A stretch of 32,515 nucleotides of DNA, from assembly GCA_028290705.1 (NCBI GenBank), contig JAQGJH010000040.1, forward strand, positions 1-32,515, in the 5' to 3' direction. The translations under genes and the position numbers were made by a program. Below are positions 9,492 to 17,774 of this stretch, in pieces. How positions within the stretch are numbered: position 1 is the stretch's first letter; each line of letters begins with the position of its first letter. This DNA comes from Hyphomicrobiales bacterium (GTDB lineage: Bacteria > Pseudomonadota > Alphaproteobacteria > Rhizobiales > Beijerinckiaceae). The notes beneath the pieces are model-generated. The model was not told the DNA's origin. It saw nothing but the letters and a program-made list of their open reading frames with translations, and searched no databases.

Positions 9492-10058
9492 ATGTGCGCT
9501 GATAAGAGTTCAGGCAAAGCTGACAAGCAGCAGAAGTCCGGCAAGGCCGGCAAGATGGGCAAGAGCGAGCAGATGGACACCGGGCTTTCGGCCGAGGTGC
9601 GCGCCAAATTCGCCGGCGAACTCGGCCAGGTGCTCGACGACGCCTATTCCCTGATGGTCCACACCCACGTCTACCATTGGAACGTTCGCGGCCGCCTGTT
9701 CGAGCCGCTGCACAAATTGCTGCAGGAACATTACGAGGCTTTGTTCGAGTCCGTCGACGAGATCGCCGAACGCGTGCGGCAGCTCGGCCATCAGGTTCCG
9801 GCCGGCGACGTGAAGTTCCCGAGCGGCCTCGACATTCCGATGCCCATGCCGGGCGAGGAAGTCATGGTGGCCGATCTCCTCGCCCGCCACGAATCCGTCG
9901 TGCGCAAGCTGCGCCCGCTCTCGGCCGATGCCGACGAGGAACGCGACTTCGTCACCCAGGATTTGGTCAACGAACTGCTGGCCTTCCACGAAAAGGCCGC
10001 CTGGATGCTCCGCTCGATCCTGAACCGCGCGAACGAACGCAGTAACCCTTTGCGGTGA
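9492..10058 (+). CDS. dps: Dps family DNA-binding ferritin-like protein
   Basis: 188 residues. Dps forms a 12-subunit shell that oxidises and stores iron and shields DNA during stress and starvation. The core starts near residue 33. Ferroxidase ligands align with E. coli His51/Asp78/Glu82: here His62 (YHWNVRG), Asp89 and Glu93 (SVDEIAERV), with the same spacings of 27 and 31. The first 27 residues hold many lysines (KSSGKADKQQKSGKAGKMGK), a likely flexible DNA-binding tail longer than in many Dps proteins. GGAG lies eight bases before the ATG. It heads a stress group with the DUF1328 peptide and Usp, behind a possible EcfG promoter and insulated from alaS by a terminator. Confidence 0.9.
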   Translation: MCADKSSGKADKQQKSGKAGKMGKSEQMDTGLSAEVRAKFAGELGQVLDDAYSLMVHTHVYHWNVRGRLFEPLHKLLQEHYEALFESVDEIAERVRQLGHQVPAGDVKFPSGLDIPMPMPGEEVMVADLLARHESVVRKLRPLSADADEERDFVTQDLVNELLAFHEKAAWMLRSILNRANERSNPLR

Positions 10059-10089
10059 CTCCCGTTCTTCCCGAAAGAGGACTCAACAC

Positions 10090-10272
10090 ATGAACTTCGG
10101 AAACCTGCTTCACTGGGCCCTGATCTTCCTGGTCGTGGCGCTGGTCGCTGCGCTCTTCGGCTTCGGCGGCCTGGCCGGCACGGCCATGGAAGGCGCCCGC
10201 ATCCTGTTCTGGGTCGCCCTGATCCTGCTGCTGATCTCGTTGATCTTCGGCTTCGTGCGCCGCGGCCGATAG
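10090..10272 (+). CDS. DUF1328 small membrane protein (YtjA family)
   Basis: 60 residues with two membrane segments (about 7-27 and 36-54) and a basic C-terminus (RRGR). The sequence HWALIFLVVALVAALFGFGG, then LAGTAMEGARILFWVALIL, fits the DUF1328/YtjA pattern of hydrophobic-FGFGGLAGTA-hydrophobic. Function is unknown, although members are often stress-induced. AGAGGA precedes the ATG. It lies 31 bp after dps and about 100 bp before the Usp gene, so co-expression with the stress genes is likely. Confidence 0.85.
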   Translation: MNFGNLLHWALIFLVVALVAALFGFGGLAGTAMEGARILFWVALILLLISLIFGFVRRGR

Positions 10273-10379
10273 CGGTCTTCTCTCCGCCGCCCGGTCATCC
10301 TGGCCAGGCGGCGGCTTGATGCAGCGCAAGGCCGCCGACGTCGCGCGAGACCAAGCTGCTGGCCGAGAAGGAGCGCAAC

Positions 10380-10805
10380 ATGTTCAAGAAAATCATCGTG
10401 GCGGTCGATCTTTCGGAGATCAACCTCGCCAAGCCGGCTCTGGACAATGCGATCGCGCTGGCGACGCAATCGGGCGGAACGCTGCGCCTCGTCAACGTCC
10501 AGACCCTCCTGCCCGCGACCTTCATGGACTATGTCCCGGCCGACTTCGACCAGCAGATGAAGGACAATGCGGACGCGAGTTTGCGCAAGCTTGCCGACGA
10601 AGTGGGGCTGCCGAAGGATCGGGTGAGCTGCGTCGTGCGCGTCGGTGGCGTCTATCCCGAGATTCTCGCCGAGGCCGACGAGGCAGCGGCTGACCTCATC
10701 GTGGTCGGCTCGCATCGTCCGGCGATGTCGACCTATCTGCTGGGCTCGAACGCCAAGACGATCGTCCGCCATGCAAAATGCTCGGTGCTGGTCGTTAGGG
10801 TTTAG
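10380..10805 (+). CDS. Universal stress protein, UspF/UspG-like
   Basis: 141 residues with a single Usp domain, a cytoplasmic ATP-binding fold. The N-terminal strand is KKIIVAVDLSE. The C-terminal nucleotide loop reads VVGSHRPAMSTYLLGSNA, then HAKCSVLVVRV. In the classical G-x2-G-x9-G-S motif the second Gly is replaced (GSHR), which matches the UspF/UspG branch with its STYLLGSNA sequence. AAGGAG lies seven bases before the ATG. It is the last gene of the dps stress group. Ligand and target are unknown. Confidence 0.9.
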   Translation: MFKKIIVAVDLSEINLAKPALDNAIALATQSGGTLRLVNVQTLLPATFMDYVPADFDQQMKDNADASLRKLADEVGLPKDRVSCVVRVGGVYPEILAEADEAAADLIVVGSHRPAMSTYLLGSNAKTIVRHAKCSVLVVRV

Positions 10806-10858
10806 GCACGGAAGTAATTCGCGGGTGGAAGCAAAGGCTTAGGAAACCCTTTTGGAAA

Positions 10859-10875
10859 CCCCGCCCGTCGCGGGG
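10859..10875 (+). terminator. GC hairpin after the Usp gene
   Basis: CCCCGC and GCGGGG pair over a five-base loop (CCGTC), 53 bases after the Usp stop. The T-run is missing, so intrinsic termination is uncertain. Just upstream GGAAACCC occurs twice, four T residues apart (10842-10849 and 10854-10861, approximately). Confidence 0.35.
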
Positions 10876-10962
10876 GTGACCTTGGCGCGGCGACTCGCTA
10901 AAAGCGCTCTCGCACATCAGCAGGCGGATCCCCGCCGGGCGTTGAGTCGAGAAAGGTCGCGG

Positions 10963-11241
10963 ATGGGCACGAGCCAAGCATCCATGCTGGACGCACTGAC
11001 AGCAGAATTCGTCGAAGAGCGCGTTCGGCACAGCCCGAAAAAAAGCTTCGATCTTGCCGAGGCCGCCCGGGCGCTGACCGAAATGCTGGCCGAAACCGGC
11101 GAGAAAGTTTCATTCACGCAACGGGATCTCGACACCATCACGTCGCTGCTGGACCGGCATCCCTTCGTGCTGCGTCAGCCTGGAGCCAAGCCGGCCTGGA
11201 AGCCGGGCCTCGATCGCGCGCAGATCAAGGCGCGTCCCTGA
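10963..11241 (+). CDS. Small unknown protein, 92 residues
   Basis: I do not recognise a named family. The protein is soluble and helical: MLDALTAEFVEERVR, then KSFDLAEAARALTEMLAETG, then FTQRDLDTITSLLDRHPFVL, with a basic tail. The phrase FTQRDLDTITSLLDRHP could be a small helical interaction domain. I chose the ATG at 10963 because GAAAGG lies seven bases upstream; the frame is open to 10852 with less protein-like sequence. It is followed 45 bp later by the SixA-like phosphatase on the same strand, so the two may be co-transcribed. Confidence 0.6.
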   Translation: MGTSQASMLDALTAEFVEERVRHSPKKSFDLAEAARALTEMLAETGEKVSFTQRDLDTITSLLDRHPFVLRQPGAKPAWKPGLDRAQIKARP

Positions 11242-11286
11242 CCGAGCCCTCTCGAAACAGCAAGACCGCCGTGGTAGCGTGACCAT

Positions 11287-11808
11287 ATGCAGCGTCTGAT
11301 CCTTCTTCGCCATGCCAAGGCCGCGGCCCATGCGGGCGGAGGCGATTCCGAGCGGCCGCTGACTGGCCGTGGGCACAAGGACGCCACCCGCGTCGGTCTC
11401 TATCTGCGCGCCCAGTCCCTGCTGCCGGACATGGCCATCGTTTCGCATGCGCGCCGCACGCGTGAGACGCTCGATCGTGTCCTGGAGGCGACCGGCGACG
11501 GCATTCCGATCAACGTCGAGCCCCGCCTGTATCATGCCGATCCGTTGATCCTGATCTCGTCGATCCGGGACGTGCCGGCGAAGATTCACGTTCTGCTCGT
11601 CGTCGGCCACAATCCCGGACTGGGCGATCTGGCGCGCGAACTGGTGGGCTTCGGTGACCGGTATGCGCGCAAGCGCCTGGACGACGGCTTCCCGACGAGT
11701 TCTCTCGCGGTGATCGACTTCGACGGCGACGGATGGACGGAGGTCGAGGTCGGCAAAGGCCGGCTGGACCGGTTCATCACGCCCGAAGATCTTCCGGCGG
11801 AAGACTGA
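11287..11808 (+). CDS. SixA-like histidine phosphatase family protein
   Basis: 173 residues of the histidine phosphatase (phosphoglycerate mutase-like) superfamily. The catalytic RHG-type motif is LILLRHAKA (His9) near the N-terminus, followed by SERPLTGRGHKDA. Mid-protein SHARRTRETLDRVLEAT gives the second phosphate-pocket Arg, and VVGHNPGLGDLARELVG the second catalytic His. SixA in E. coli removes phosphate from phosphohistidine of Hpt-type domains. An orphan Hpt protein and CckA lie in the same window, but any link to them is speculation. About 84 bp before the next gene. Confidence 0.82.
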   Translation: MQRLILLRHAKAAAHAGGGDSERPLTGRGHKDATRVGLYLRAQSLLPDMAIVSHARRTRETLDRVLEATGDGIPINVEPRLYHADPLILISSIRDVPAKIHVLLVVGHNPGLGDLARELVGFGDRYARKRLDDGFPTSSLAVIDFDGDGWTEVEVGKGRLDRFITPEDLPAED

Positions 11809-11892
11809 CGGCGACGCTTGCTCCGGCCGGAATGAGCACGATGTTGGAGCGACGGCGCATGCCGCGCCAAGCCCGAGACGTCCGGACCGATC

Positions 11893-12885
11893 GTGATCGC
11901 AGAAACCATCGTGCTTCTCGCCAGCCTCTCCGGCCAACTCGCCGGCGCGCCCGCGCGCGCCGGGCTCGAGGCCCTGGCGGCCAGCGCCGGCCTGTCGGAT
12001 CCGGTCTTCCAGCCCGCACGTCGTGAAGTGAACAACTGGCGCGGACAGTCCTGGCGTCATCTCGATCTCGATCGCGCCGGCGCCTTGCGGATCCTCAACG
12101 AGCCGGAGCGGCTGCCGCGCTGCATTCGCCTCAACAATTACTGGTGCATCAAGAGCGCCGGCTGGAAAGGCGAGATCGCCAGCGACGGCGAGGGTCACGT
12201 CGCCTTTTCGAGCGCCCTCGAAGGAGCCGCCACCGCCGCGCTGCTGCTCCGCCGCTATTACATCACCTACGGTCGCAAGAGTGCGCATGCCATCGTTTCG
12301 CGGTGGGCGCCGGTGCAATGCGGCGGTCCCGTGGTCGCCGGGTCCGGCCGCAAACCGACCGCGGCCGCCAACGCGCTTGCGGTCAAGGGCATCCAGAACA
12401 CGCTGAGGGGGCGATATCTGGCGCGCAACAAGGGCGCGACGGGCCGCAGGGTGGCGCGCGGCAAGGCGGTCCCGCGCCGGTCCACCGTCGCGACGTCGAC
12501 CAAGCCGATGATGCGCGCCCCGTCCATCATCGTCGGTTTCAGCGAAAAGCCCAGTGCGCCGACCCGGCTCGCCGGCCTGACGCTCAACATCGCGATCCCC
12601 CGTCAGGCTTTGGCGAGCGGCGGCTCCTGCCCGTCCGAAAATGCGCGCGTCCGCAACTATGCCGCCCGCGCCAGCGCCGGGGTGGCGGGTCCGGGCGACG
12701 ACCTCCGTCTGTTCGACGAGACCGGCGCGCCGACCGAAAATCTCGCCCGCGTGATGGAGAACATGGCCGCGGTGGAAATCGGCCCGCTGGCTGCAGACCC
12801 AGCCCTGATCCGCGCCGGCATCGCACGCGCGGTCGAGTTGTGGACGCCGCCTCCCCAGCCCGATCCAGCCGGAACGCCGGAATGA
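11893..12885 (+). CDS. Unknown protein with a phage-structural/lysin-like module
   Basis: 330 residues from a GTG, function not recognised. The first 23 residues (IAETIVLLASLSGQLAGAPA) could be a weak signal sequence. Residues about 75-145 read RLNNYWCIKSAGWKGEI, then GHVAFSSALEGAATAALLLR, then YYITYGRKSAHAIVSRWAP. That resembles the NN..-W.G...F..F...G..A...LL..YY..YG..SA..IV.RWAP pattern seen in phage structural and endolysin-associated proteins; this is an impression from memory. The middle is basic (RKPTAAANALAV, KGATGRRVARGK) and the last 100 residues are helical. It precedes the YcjX-type ATPase gene by 38 bp on the same strand, so it is probably in that operon. The start codon has only a weak ribosome binding site. 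Confidence 0.65.
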   Translation: MIAETIVLLASLSGQLAGAPARAGLEALAASAGLSDPVFQPARREVNNWRGQSWRHLDLDRAGALRILNEPERLPRCIRLNNYWCIKSAGWKGEIASDGEGHVAFSSALEGAATAALLLRRYYITYGRKSAHAIVSRWAPVQCGGPVVAGSGRKPTAAANALAVKGIQNTLRGRYLARNKGATGRRVARGKAVPRRSTVATSTKPMMRAPSIIVGFSEKPSAPTRLAGLTLNIAIPRQALASGGSCPSENARVRNYAARASAGVAGPGDDLRLFDETGAPTENLARVMENMAAVEIGPLAADPALIRAGIARAVELWTPPPQPDPAGTPE

Positions 12886-12923
12886 GCGCGCGACGGATGG
12901 GAAACCAGCCCGTCCATGCTTAG

Positions 12924-14456
12924 ATGAGACGCCCGTCGTATCCGCCGATCTCCGGAAGTCCAGTGCCTCTGCTTTCCAACCTCACCCAGGAAGCGTTCAT
13001 CGCCGCCCGCAGCCTCGCCGATTACGTCGGCGGCACCGGCCTCCGGCTGGGCGTCACCGGCCTGTCGCGCGCCGGCAAGACGGTCTTCATCACGGCGCTC
13101 GTCGAGGCCCTGCTCGCCGCGGGCCGCCCCGCCGCGCCCGGCCGCCGCAACCCCCTTCCGGTCTTTCGCGTGCATGCCGAGGGGCGGCTCATGCGAGCCA
13201 ATCTGGAGCCGCAACCCGACGATGCCGTTCCGCGCTTCGCCTATGAGAATCACCTTGCGTCCCTGACTGGCGGCGAAGGCGGGCCGGACGCGCGCCACTG
13301 GCCGGAATCGACGCGGCGTATCTCGGAACTGCGCCTGACCCTCGAGTTCGAGCGCAAATCGGGCTGGCGGTCCGGCTCGTCCTCTCTGACGCTCGACATC
13401 GTCGATTATCCGGGGGAATGGCTGCTCGACCTGCCGCTCCTGTCGAAATCCTACGCGCAATGGTCGCAGGAAACACTCGAGGCCAGCGCCGCCGCCGCCC
13501 GCGCGCCGCTGGCAGCCGATTGGCGCGGTTACCTCAAGACGATCGACCCGGCAGGTCCCGCCTCCGAGGACATTGCCCGCAAAGCCGCAGAACTTTTCAC
13601 CGCCTATCTGCGGGCCTCGCGCGCCGACAAATATGCGCTCTCGACCCTGCCGCCCGGCCGCTTTCTCATGCCGGGCGACCTCGAAGGCTCGCCGGCCCTG
13701 ACCTTCGCGCCCCTGCCCACCGAAGGCGGATCGCCCTCGGGCTCGCTCGCCGCCATGATGGAGCGGCGCTACGAAGCCTATAAAACCCACGTCGTCAGGC
13801 CGTTCTTCCGCGATCACTTCGCCCGGCTCGATCGTCAGATCGTGCTGGTGGACGCGCTCTCCGCGCTGAACTCGGGCCCGGCTGCGGTGCGCGATCTCGA
13901 AACCGCCATGACCGACGTGCTGATGGCCTTCCGGGCCGGGCGCGCCTCCTTCCTCACCACGCTGTTCAGGCCGCGGGTCGACCGCATCCTCTTCGCGGCC
14001 ACCAAGGCCGACCATCTTCATCACACCAGCCACGACCGGCTCGAGGCGATCCTCCGGCACCTCACCGCCCGCGCCATCGCGCGCGCCGAAGGGGTCGGCG
14101 CCGAGGTGGACGTGATCGCCCTCGCGGCCGTGCGGGCGACACGGGAAGCCTCCGTCCGGCAGGGCCGCGAGACGCTCGACGCCATCGTGGGGACGCCTCT
14201 GCCGGGCGAGACTGTCGGCGGCGAGACCTTCGACGGCGCCCAGGAAGTGGCGATCTTCCCCGGCTCGCTGCCGGCCGATCCCCGCACGGTTTTCCGTGGC
14301 GACGCCCTGGCGATCCCGGAAGGCGAGGCCGATTACCGCTTCGTCCGCTTTCGCCCGCCGGTCCCGCAGGTCGACGCATCCGGCGGCTTCCAGCCCCTGC
14401 CGCACATCCGCCTCGACCGCGCTATCGAATTTCTCTTCGGAGACCGAATGGCATGA
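12924..14456 (+). CDS. ycjX: YcjX-family (DUF463) P-loop ATPase/GTPase
   Basis: 510 residues. The P-loop GLSRAGKT lies at about 46-53 inside RLGVTGLSRAGKTVFITALV, the hallmark of the YcjX family. LDIVDYPGEWLLDLPLL is the switch/Walker B region, and FAATKADHLHHTSHDRL gives a TKAD element resembling the G4 (NKxD) motif. YcjX is a dynamin-like or stress-linked NTPase of unclear role, often beside YcjF and, in enterobacteria, phage-shock genes; no psp genes are visible here. The start is uncertain: a GTG at 12962 (VPLLSNLTQEAF) would also give a complete domain. The YcjF gene begins 61 bp downstream. Confidence 0.9.
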   Translation: MRRPSYPPISGSPVPLLSNLTQEAFIAARSLADYVGGTGLRLGVTGLSRAGKTVFITALVEALLAAGRPAAPGRRNPLPVFRVHAEGRLMRANLEPQPDDAVPRFAYENHLASLTGGEGGPDARHWPESTRRISELRLTLEFERKSGWRSGSSSLTLDIVDYPGEWLLDLPLLSKSYAQWSQETLEASAAAARAPLAADWRGYLKTIDPAGPASEDIARKAAELFTAYLRASRADKYALSTLPPGRFLMPGDLEGSPALTFAPLPTEGGSPSGSLAAMMERRYEAYKTHVVRPFFRDHFARLDRQIVLVDALSALNSGPAAVRDLETAMTDVLMAFRAGRASFLTTLFRPRVDRILFAATKADHLHHTSHDRLEAILRHLTARAIARAEGVGAEVDVIALAAVRATREASVRQGRETLDAIVGTPLPGETVGGETFDGAQEVAIFPGSLPADPRTVFRGDALAIPEGEADYRFVRFRPPVPQVDASGGFQPLPHIRLDRAIEFLFGDRMA

Positions 14457-14501
14457 CCCATGCCCGTCGCCTCCCCGTCCACCTGCACCGAGATCCATTT
14501 C

Positions 14502-14527
14502 GCCATGACTGATCGCCATGACTGATC
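14502..14527 (+). repeat. 13-bp tandem duplication over the ycjF start codon
   Basis: CGCCATGACTGAT occurs twice back to back (14502-14514 and 14515-14527). The second copy holds the real ATG of the YcjF-type gene. The first copy places an ATG at 14505 in another frame, which reads six codons and stops at a TGA that overlaps past the real start. Confidence 0.9.
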
Positions 14528-15564
14528 GCCCGTCCGAGCGTACGCCCCGCCCGCGCGCTTTCCGCCTTGAAGATGCGGACCTTGGCGCGCTGGCGCCGGA
14601 GCGCGACCGCATCGTCGTGGAGAGCCAGCCGGACGTCTTTGCACAGCCGGACGACGAAACCCGCGATCAGGAAGAGATCGTCGAGTCGGCGCAGAAAAAG
14701 GGCATCGTCGCCCGCTCCCTCATGAGTTGGGGCGGCCTGTTCTGGTCGGCGGCGTTCGGCCTCGTCACCCTCGCGATGGGGCTCTGGTTCGACAGCCTCC
14801 TGGCCAATCTGTTCGCCCGCACACCGGCCCTGGGCTGGATCGGCGTGGCACTGATCGGCGCGCTGGTTCTGGCGCTGCTCGTTCTGGCAGGCCGCGAAGT
14901 TTCGGGCGTCCTGCGCCAGAAGCGGATTGGCCAGATGCACATCGCGCTGGCGCGGGCCCGCGAAACGGACGACACGGCGGCGGCCCGCACTCTGGTGCGC
15001 GATCTGACCGCGCTTTACGCCAGCCGCCCCGATACCGCTCGCGCTCGCGCCCATGTGCTCGATCTGACCCGGGAGATCGTCGACGGCCGCGATCTCATCG
15101 ACATCGCCGAGCGCACTCTCGTGATGCCGCTCGACCAGACCGTGCAGCATGAAATCGCCCGCGCGGCGAAGCGCGTCTCGGTCGTGACGGCCATCAGCCC
15201 GCGCGCCATCGTCGACCTGCTCTTCGTCGCCGCCCAGGCCTTTCGTCTCGTGCGACGCATCTCGGAGATTTATGGCGGCCGGCCCGGCATGGTGGGTTTC
15301 CTGCGCCTGCTCCGGTCGGTCGGCGCGCATCTGGCAATCACCGGCGGCATGGCGGCGGGCGACAGCCTCGTCCAGCAGGTTCTCGGCCATGGCATCGCGG
15401 CCAAACTCTCGGCGCGGCTCGGCGAAGGCGTGCTCAACGGCATGCTGACCGCCCGCGTCGGACTCTCCGCCATGGCGGTGTGCCGGCCCATGCCGTTCGC
15501 GGCCGAGCCGTCACCCGGCGTCAAGGACGTGGCGCCGTTCCTGTTCCGCAGCGGCGAGCCCTGA
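14518..15564 (+). CDS. ycjF: YcjF-family (DUF697/TIGR01620) membrane protein
   Basis: 348 residues. A charged N-terminal region of about 60 residues is followed by two membrane segments, around 74-96 (WSAAFGLVTLAMGLWFDSLL) and 103-125 (WIGVALIGALVLALLVLAG). A helical region and the DUF697 C-terminus follow (ISPRAIVDLLFVAAQAFRLV, then RISEIYGGRPGMVGFLRLLR). This is the usual partner of YcjX and its order here is standard. It is an inner membrane protein of unknown biochemical role. It ends 5 bp from the stop of the convergent ferredoxin reductase gene, with no terminator visible between them. Confidence 0.88.
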   Translation: MTDRPSERTPRPRAFRLEDADLGALAPERDRIVVESQPDVFAQPDDETRDQEEIVESAQKKGIVARSLMSWGGLFWSAAFGLVTLAMGLWFDSLLANLFARTPALGWIGVALIGALVLALLVLAGREVSGVLRQKRIGQMHIALARARETDDTAAARTLVRDLTALYASRPDTARARAHVLDLTREIVDGRDLIDIAERTLVMPLDQTVQHEIARAAKRVSVVTAISPRAIVDLLFVAAQAFRLVRRISEIYGGRPGMVGFLRLLRSVGAHLAITGGMAAGDSLVQQVLGHGIAAKLSARLGEGVLNGMLTARVGLSAMAVCRPMPFAAEPSPGVKDVAPFLFRSGEP

Positions 15565-15569
15565 ACGCC

Positions 15570-16631
<1,062 letters not shown>

Positions 16632-16952
16632 TCAGCCCTGCCGCTCGGGCGTCGAGACCACGAGCCCGTCGGTCTCGCCCGTGACCCGGATCTGGCACGA
16701 CAGTCGCGACCCCGTGCGGACGTCGAAGGCGAAGTCGAGCATGTCTTCCTCCATCGGCTGGGCCGGAGGAATTTTCGACACCCAGGCGTCGTCCACATAG
16801 ACGTGGCAGGTGGCGCAGGCGCAGGCGCCGCCGCATTCGGCCTCGATGCCGGGAATGGAATTGCGGAGCGCCGCCTCCATCACGGTCGAGCCCTCCTCGG
16901 CGGAGACCGAGCGGGATTGTCCGGTGGAATCGATGAAAGTGATCTGGACCAT
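16632..16952 (-). CDS. 2Fe-2S ferredoxin, FdVI/adrenodoxin type
   Basis: 106 residues. The cluster ligands are Cys40, Cys46, Cys49 and Cys86 (C-x5-C-x2-C-x36-C) in ECGGACACATCHVYV and SRLSCQIRV. Cys44 is an extra cysteine inside the loop. The spacing and the segment PMEEDMLDFA fit the vertebrate/adrenodoxin-like group (R. capsulatus FdVI), which serves Fe-S cluster assembly or P450-type oxygenases. No isc/suf or P450 gene is in the window. GAGAG precedes the ATG. Co-transcribed with the reductase just downstream, its likely electron donor. Confidence 0.92.
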   Translation of the reverse strand: MVQITFIDSTGQSRSVSAEEGSTVMEAALRNSIPGIEAECGGACACATCHVYVDDAWVSKIPPAQPMEEDMLDFAFDVRTGSRLSCQIRVTGETDGLVVSTPERQG

Positions 16953-17048
16953 GGCGAAGCTCTCGTCACGCGAAAAGTCGTTTGCCCGGCCGCAGCCGCG
17001 CAGTCGCGTGTCGATAGCCGATTGTAGCGCGCTTGGCGAGATCGCCCG

Positions 17049-17465
17049 TCAGGCGAGAACGTCGCGGATGGACGCGCGGGCGATCTGGACTTCCTCGACC
17101 AGGATCTGCAGCGCGGTCGCCAGCGCGCCCGCCTCGGCATTTTGCGCCATCATGGCTTCATAAGCTTCGGACGCAGCCGCCACCCCATGGGCGCCGACCG
17201 CGCGGGCCGAGCCGGTGAGCGTATGGGCGAGATCGCGCGGCCAGGTTGGGTCCGAATGCGGCTTCAAATGAGTGAGTCGTTCGATGACCTGGCCCGACTG
17301 GCGGTCGAACAGCGCCAGAAGCTCGGTCTCGAGCTTCTTATCCCCAAGTGATTGCCGCGCGAGATAGACCAGATCGAGGGCGGGTCCAGCATGGCGCCGG
17401 CGCTGGGACTCGGCCTCGGCCGGAGCTTCGATAAATGCCAAGCTTCTGGCAAAACGCTGAGACAT
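17049..17465 (-). CDS. Orphan Hpt-domain protein
   Basis: 138 residues from the ATG at 17465, chosen because GGAG lies seven bases upstream; the open frame reaches 17648 but that part is not protein-like. After a charged start, the Hpt helical bundle spans about 30-130, with LDLVYLARQSLGDKKLETEL and the phospho-acceptor His81 in AHTLTGSARAVG. The usual HxLKG lysine is Thr84 here. Hpt proteins relay phosphate between receiver domains of hybrid kinases and response regulators. This is a single-domain Hpt and not ChpT, which has a HisKA-like fold. Its kinase partner is unknown. Near-consensus CtrA sites lie 120-210 bp upstream. Confidence 0.8.
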   Translation of the reverse strand: MSQRFARSLAFIEAPAEAESQRRRHAGPALDLVYLARQSLGDKKLETELLALFDRQSGQVIERLTHLKPHSDPTWPRDLAHTLTGSARAVGAHGVAAASEAYEAMMAQNAEAGALATALQILVEEVQIARASIRDVLA

Positions 17466-17587
17466 TCGGTTGCTCCATGCCCGCGGAAGACGCTGCGGCC
17501 TGCTTCCGTCGCTTCTGGCATTATGCCTTCGACCCATGGCCAAGCCGTTGTGGGTCGTGGCTGTCGTTGAAAGATCCTTCAACATGG

Positions 17588-17603
17588 TGAAGGCTCCGTT
17601 AAC
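17588..17603. promoter_or_regulatory. Near-consensus CtrA site 1 (TGAA-N7-TTAAC)
   Basis: One base differs from TTAA-N7-TTAAC. It lies in the 309-bp divergent gap between the Hpt gene and the GPR-like gene, about 120 bp upstream of the Hpt start. Inference only. Confidence 0.4.
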
Positions 17604-17658
17604 GACGTTTGCCGATGCGGCACGGCCTAGGTTTCTTCGCGTGCGCATCTTCTATACA

Positions 17659-17674
17659 TTGACGATTAGTTAAC
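17659..17674. promoter_or_regulatory. Near-consensus CtrA site 2 (TTGA-N7-TTAAC)
   Basis: One base differs from TTAA-N7-TTAAC. It lies about 100 bp upstream of the GPR-like gene and immediately follows TATACA (17653-17658), a possible -10 element. If that promoter is real, bound CtrA would sit over the start of transcription and would be expected to repress. Inference only. Confidence 0.45.
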
Positions 17675-17725
17675 GCTTGCGCTCCGCTCGAGGCCGATAG
17701 ACGGGGTGGGACGCTTGCGGCAGGC

Positions 17726-17747
17726 CACCGGCAGGTTTTTGCCGGTG
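17726..17747 (+). promoter_or_regulatory. Leader hairpin before the GPR-like gene
   Basis: CACCGGCA and TGCCGGTG form a perfect 8-bp stem with loop GGTTTT, ending 27 bases before the ATG. It has no T-run after it. It lies in the expected 5' leader, upstream of the ribosome binding site AGAGG (17763-17767), and could affect translation or transcript stability. Confidence 0.5.
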
Positions 17748-17774
17748 AAGTGGTGTGTTTGAAGAGGCGAGACG

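Noticed and set aside
12657-14612. A 651-codon frame antisense to the ycjX gene
   Set aside because: The sense strand encodes a P-loop protein in normal operon context; the antisense sequence has no recognisable fold.
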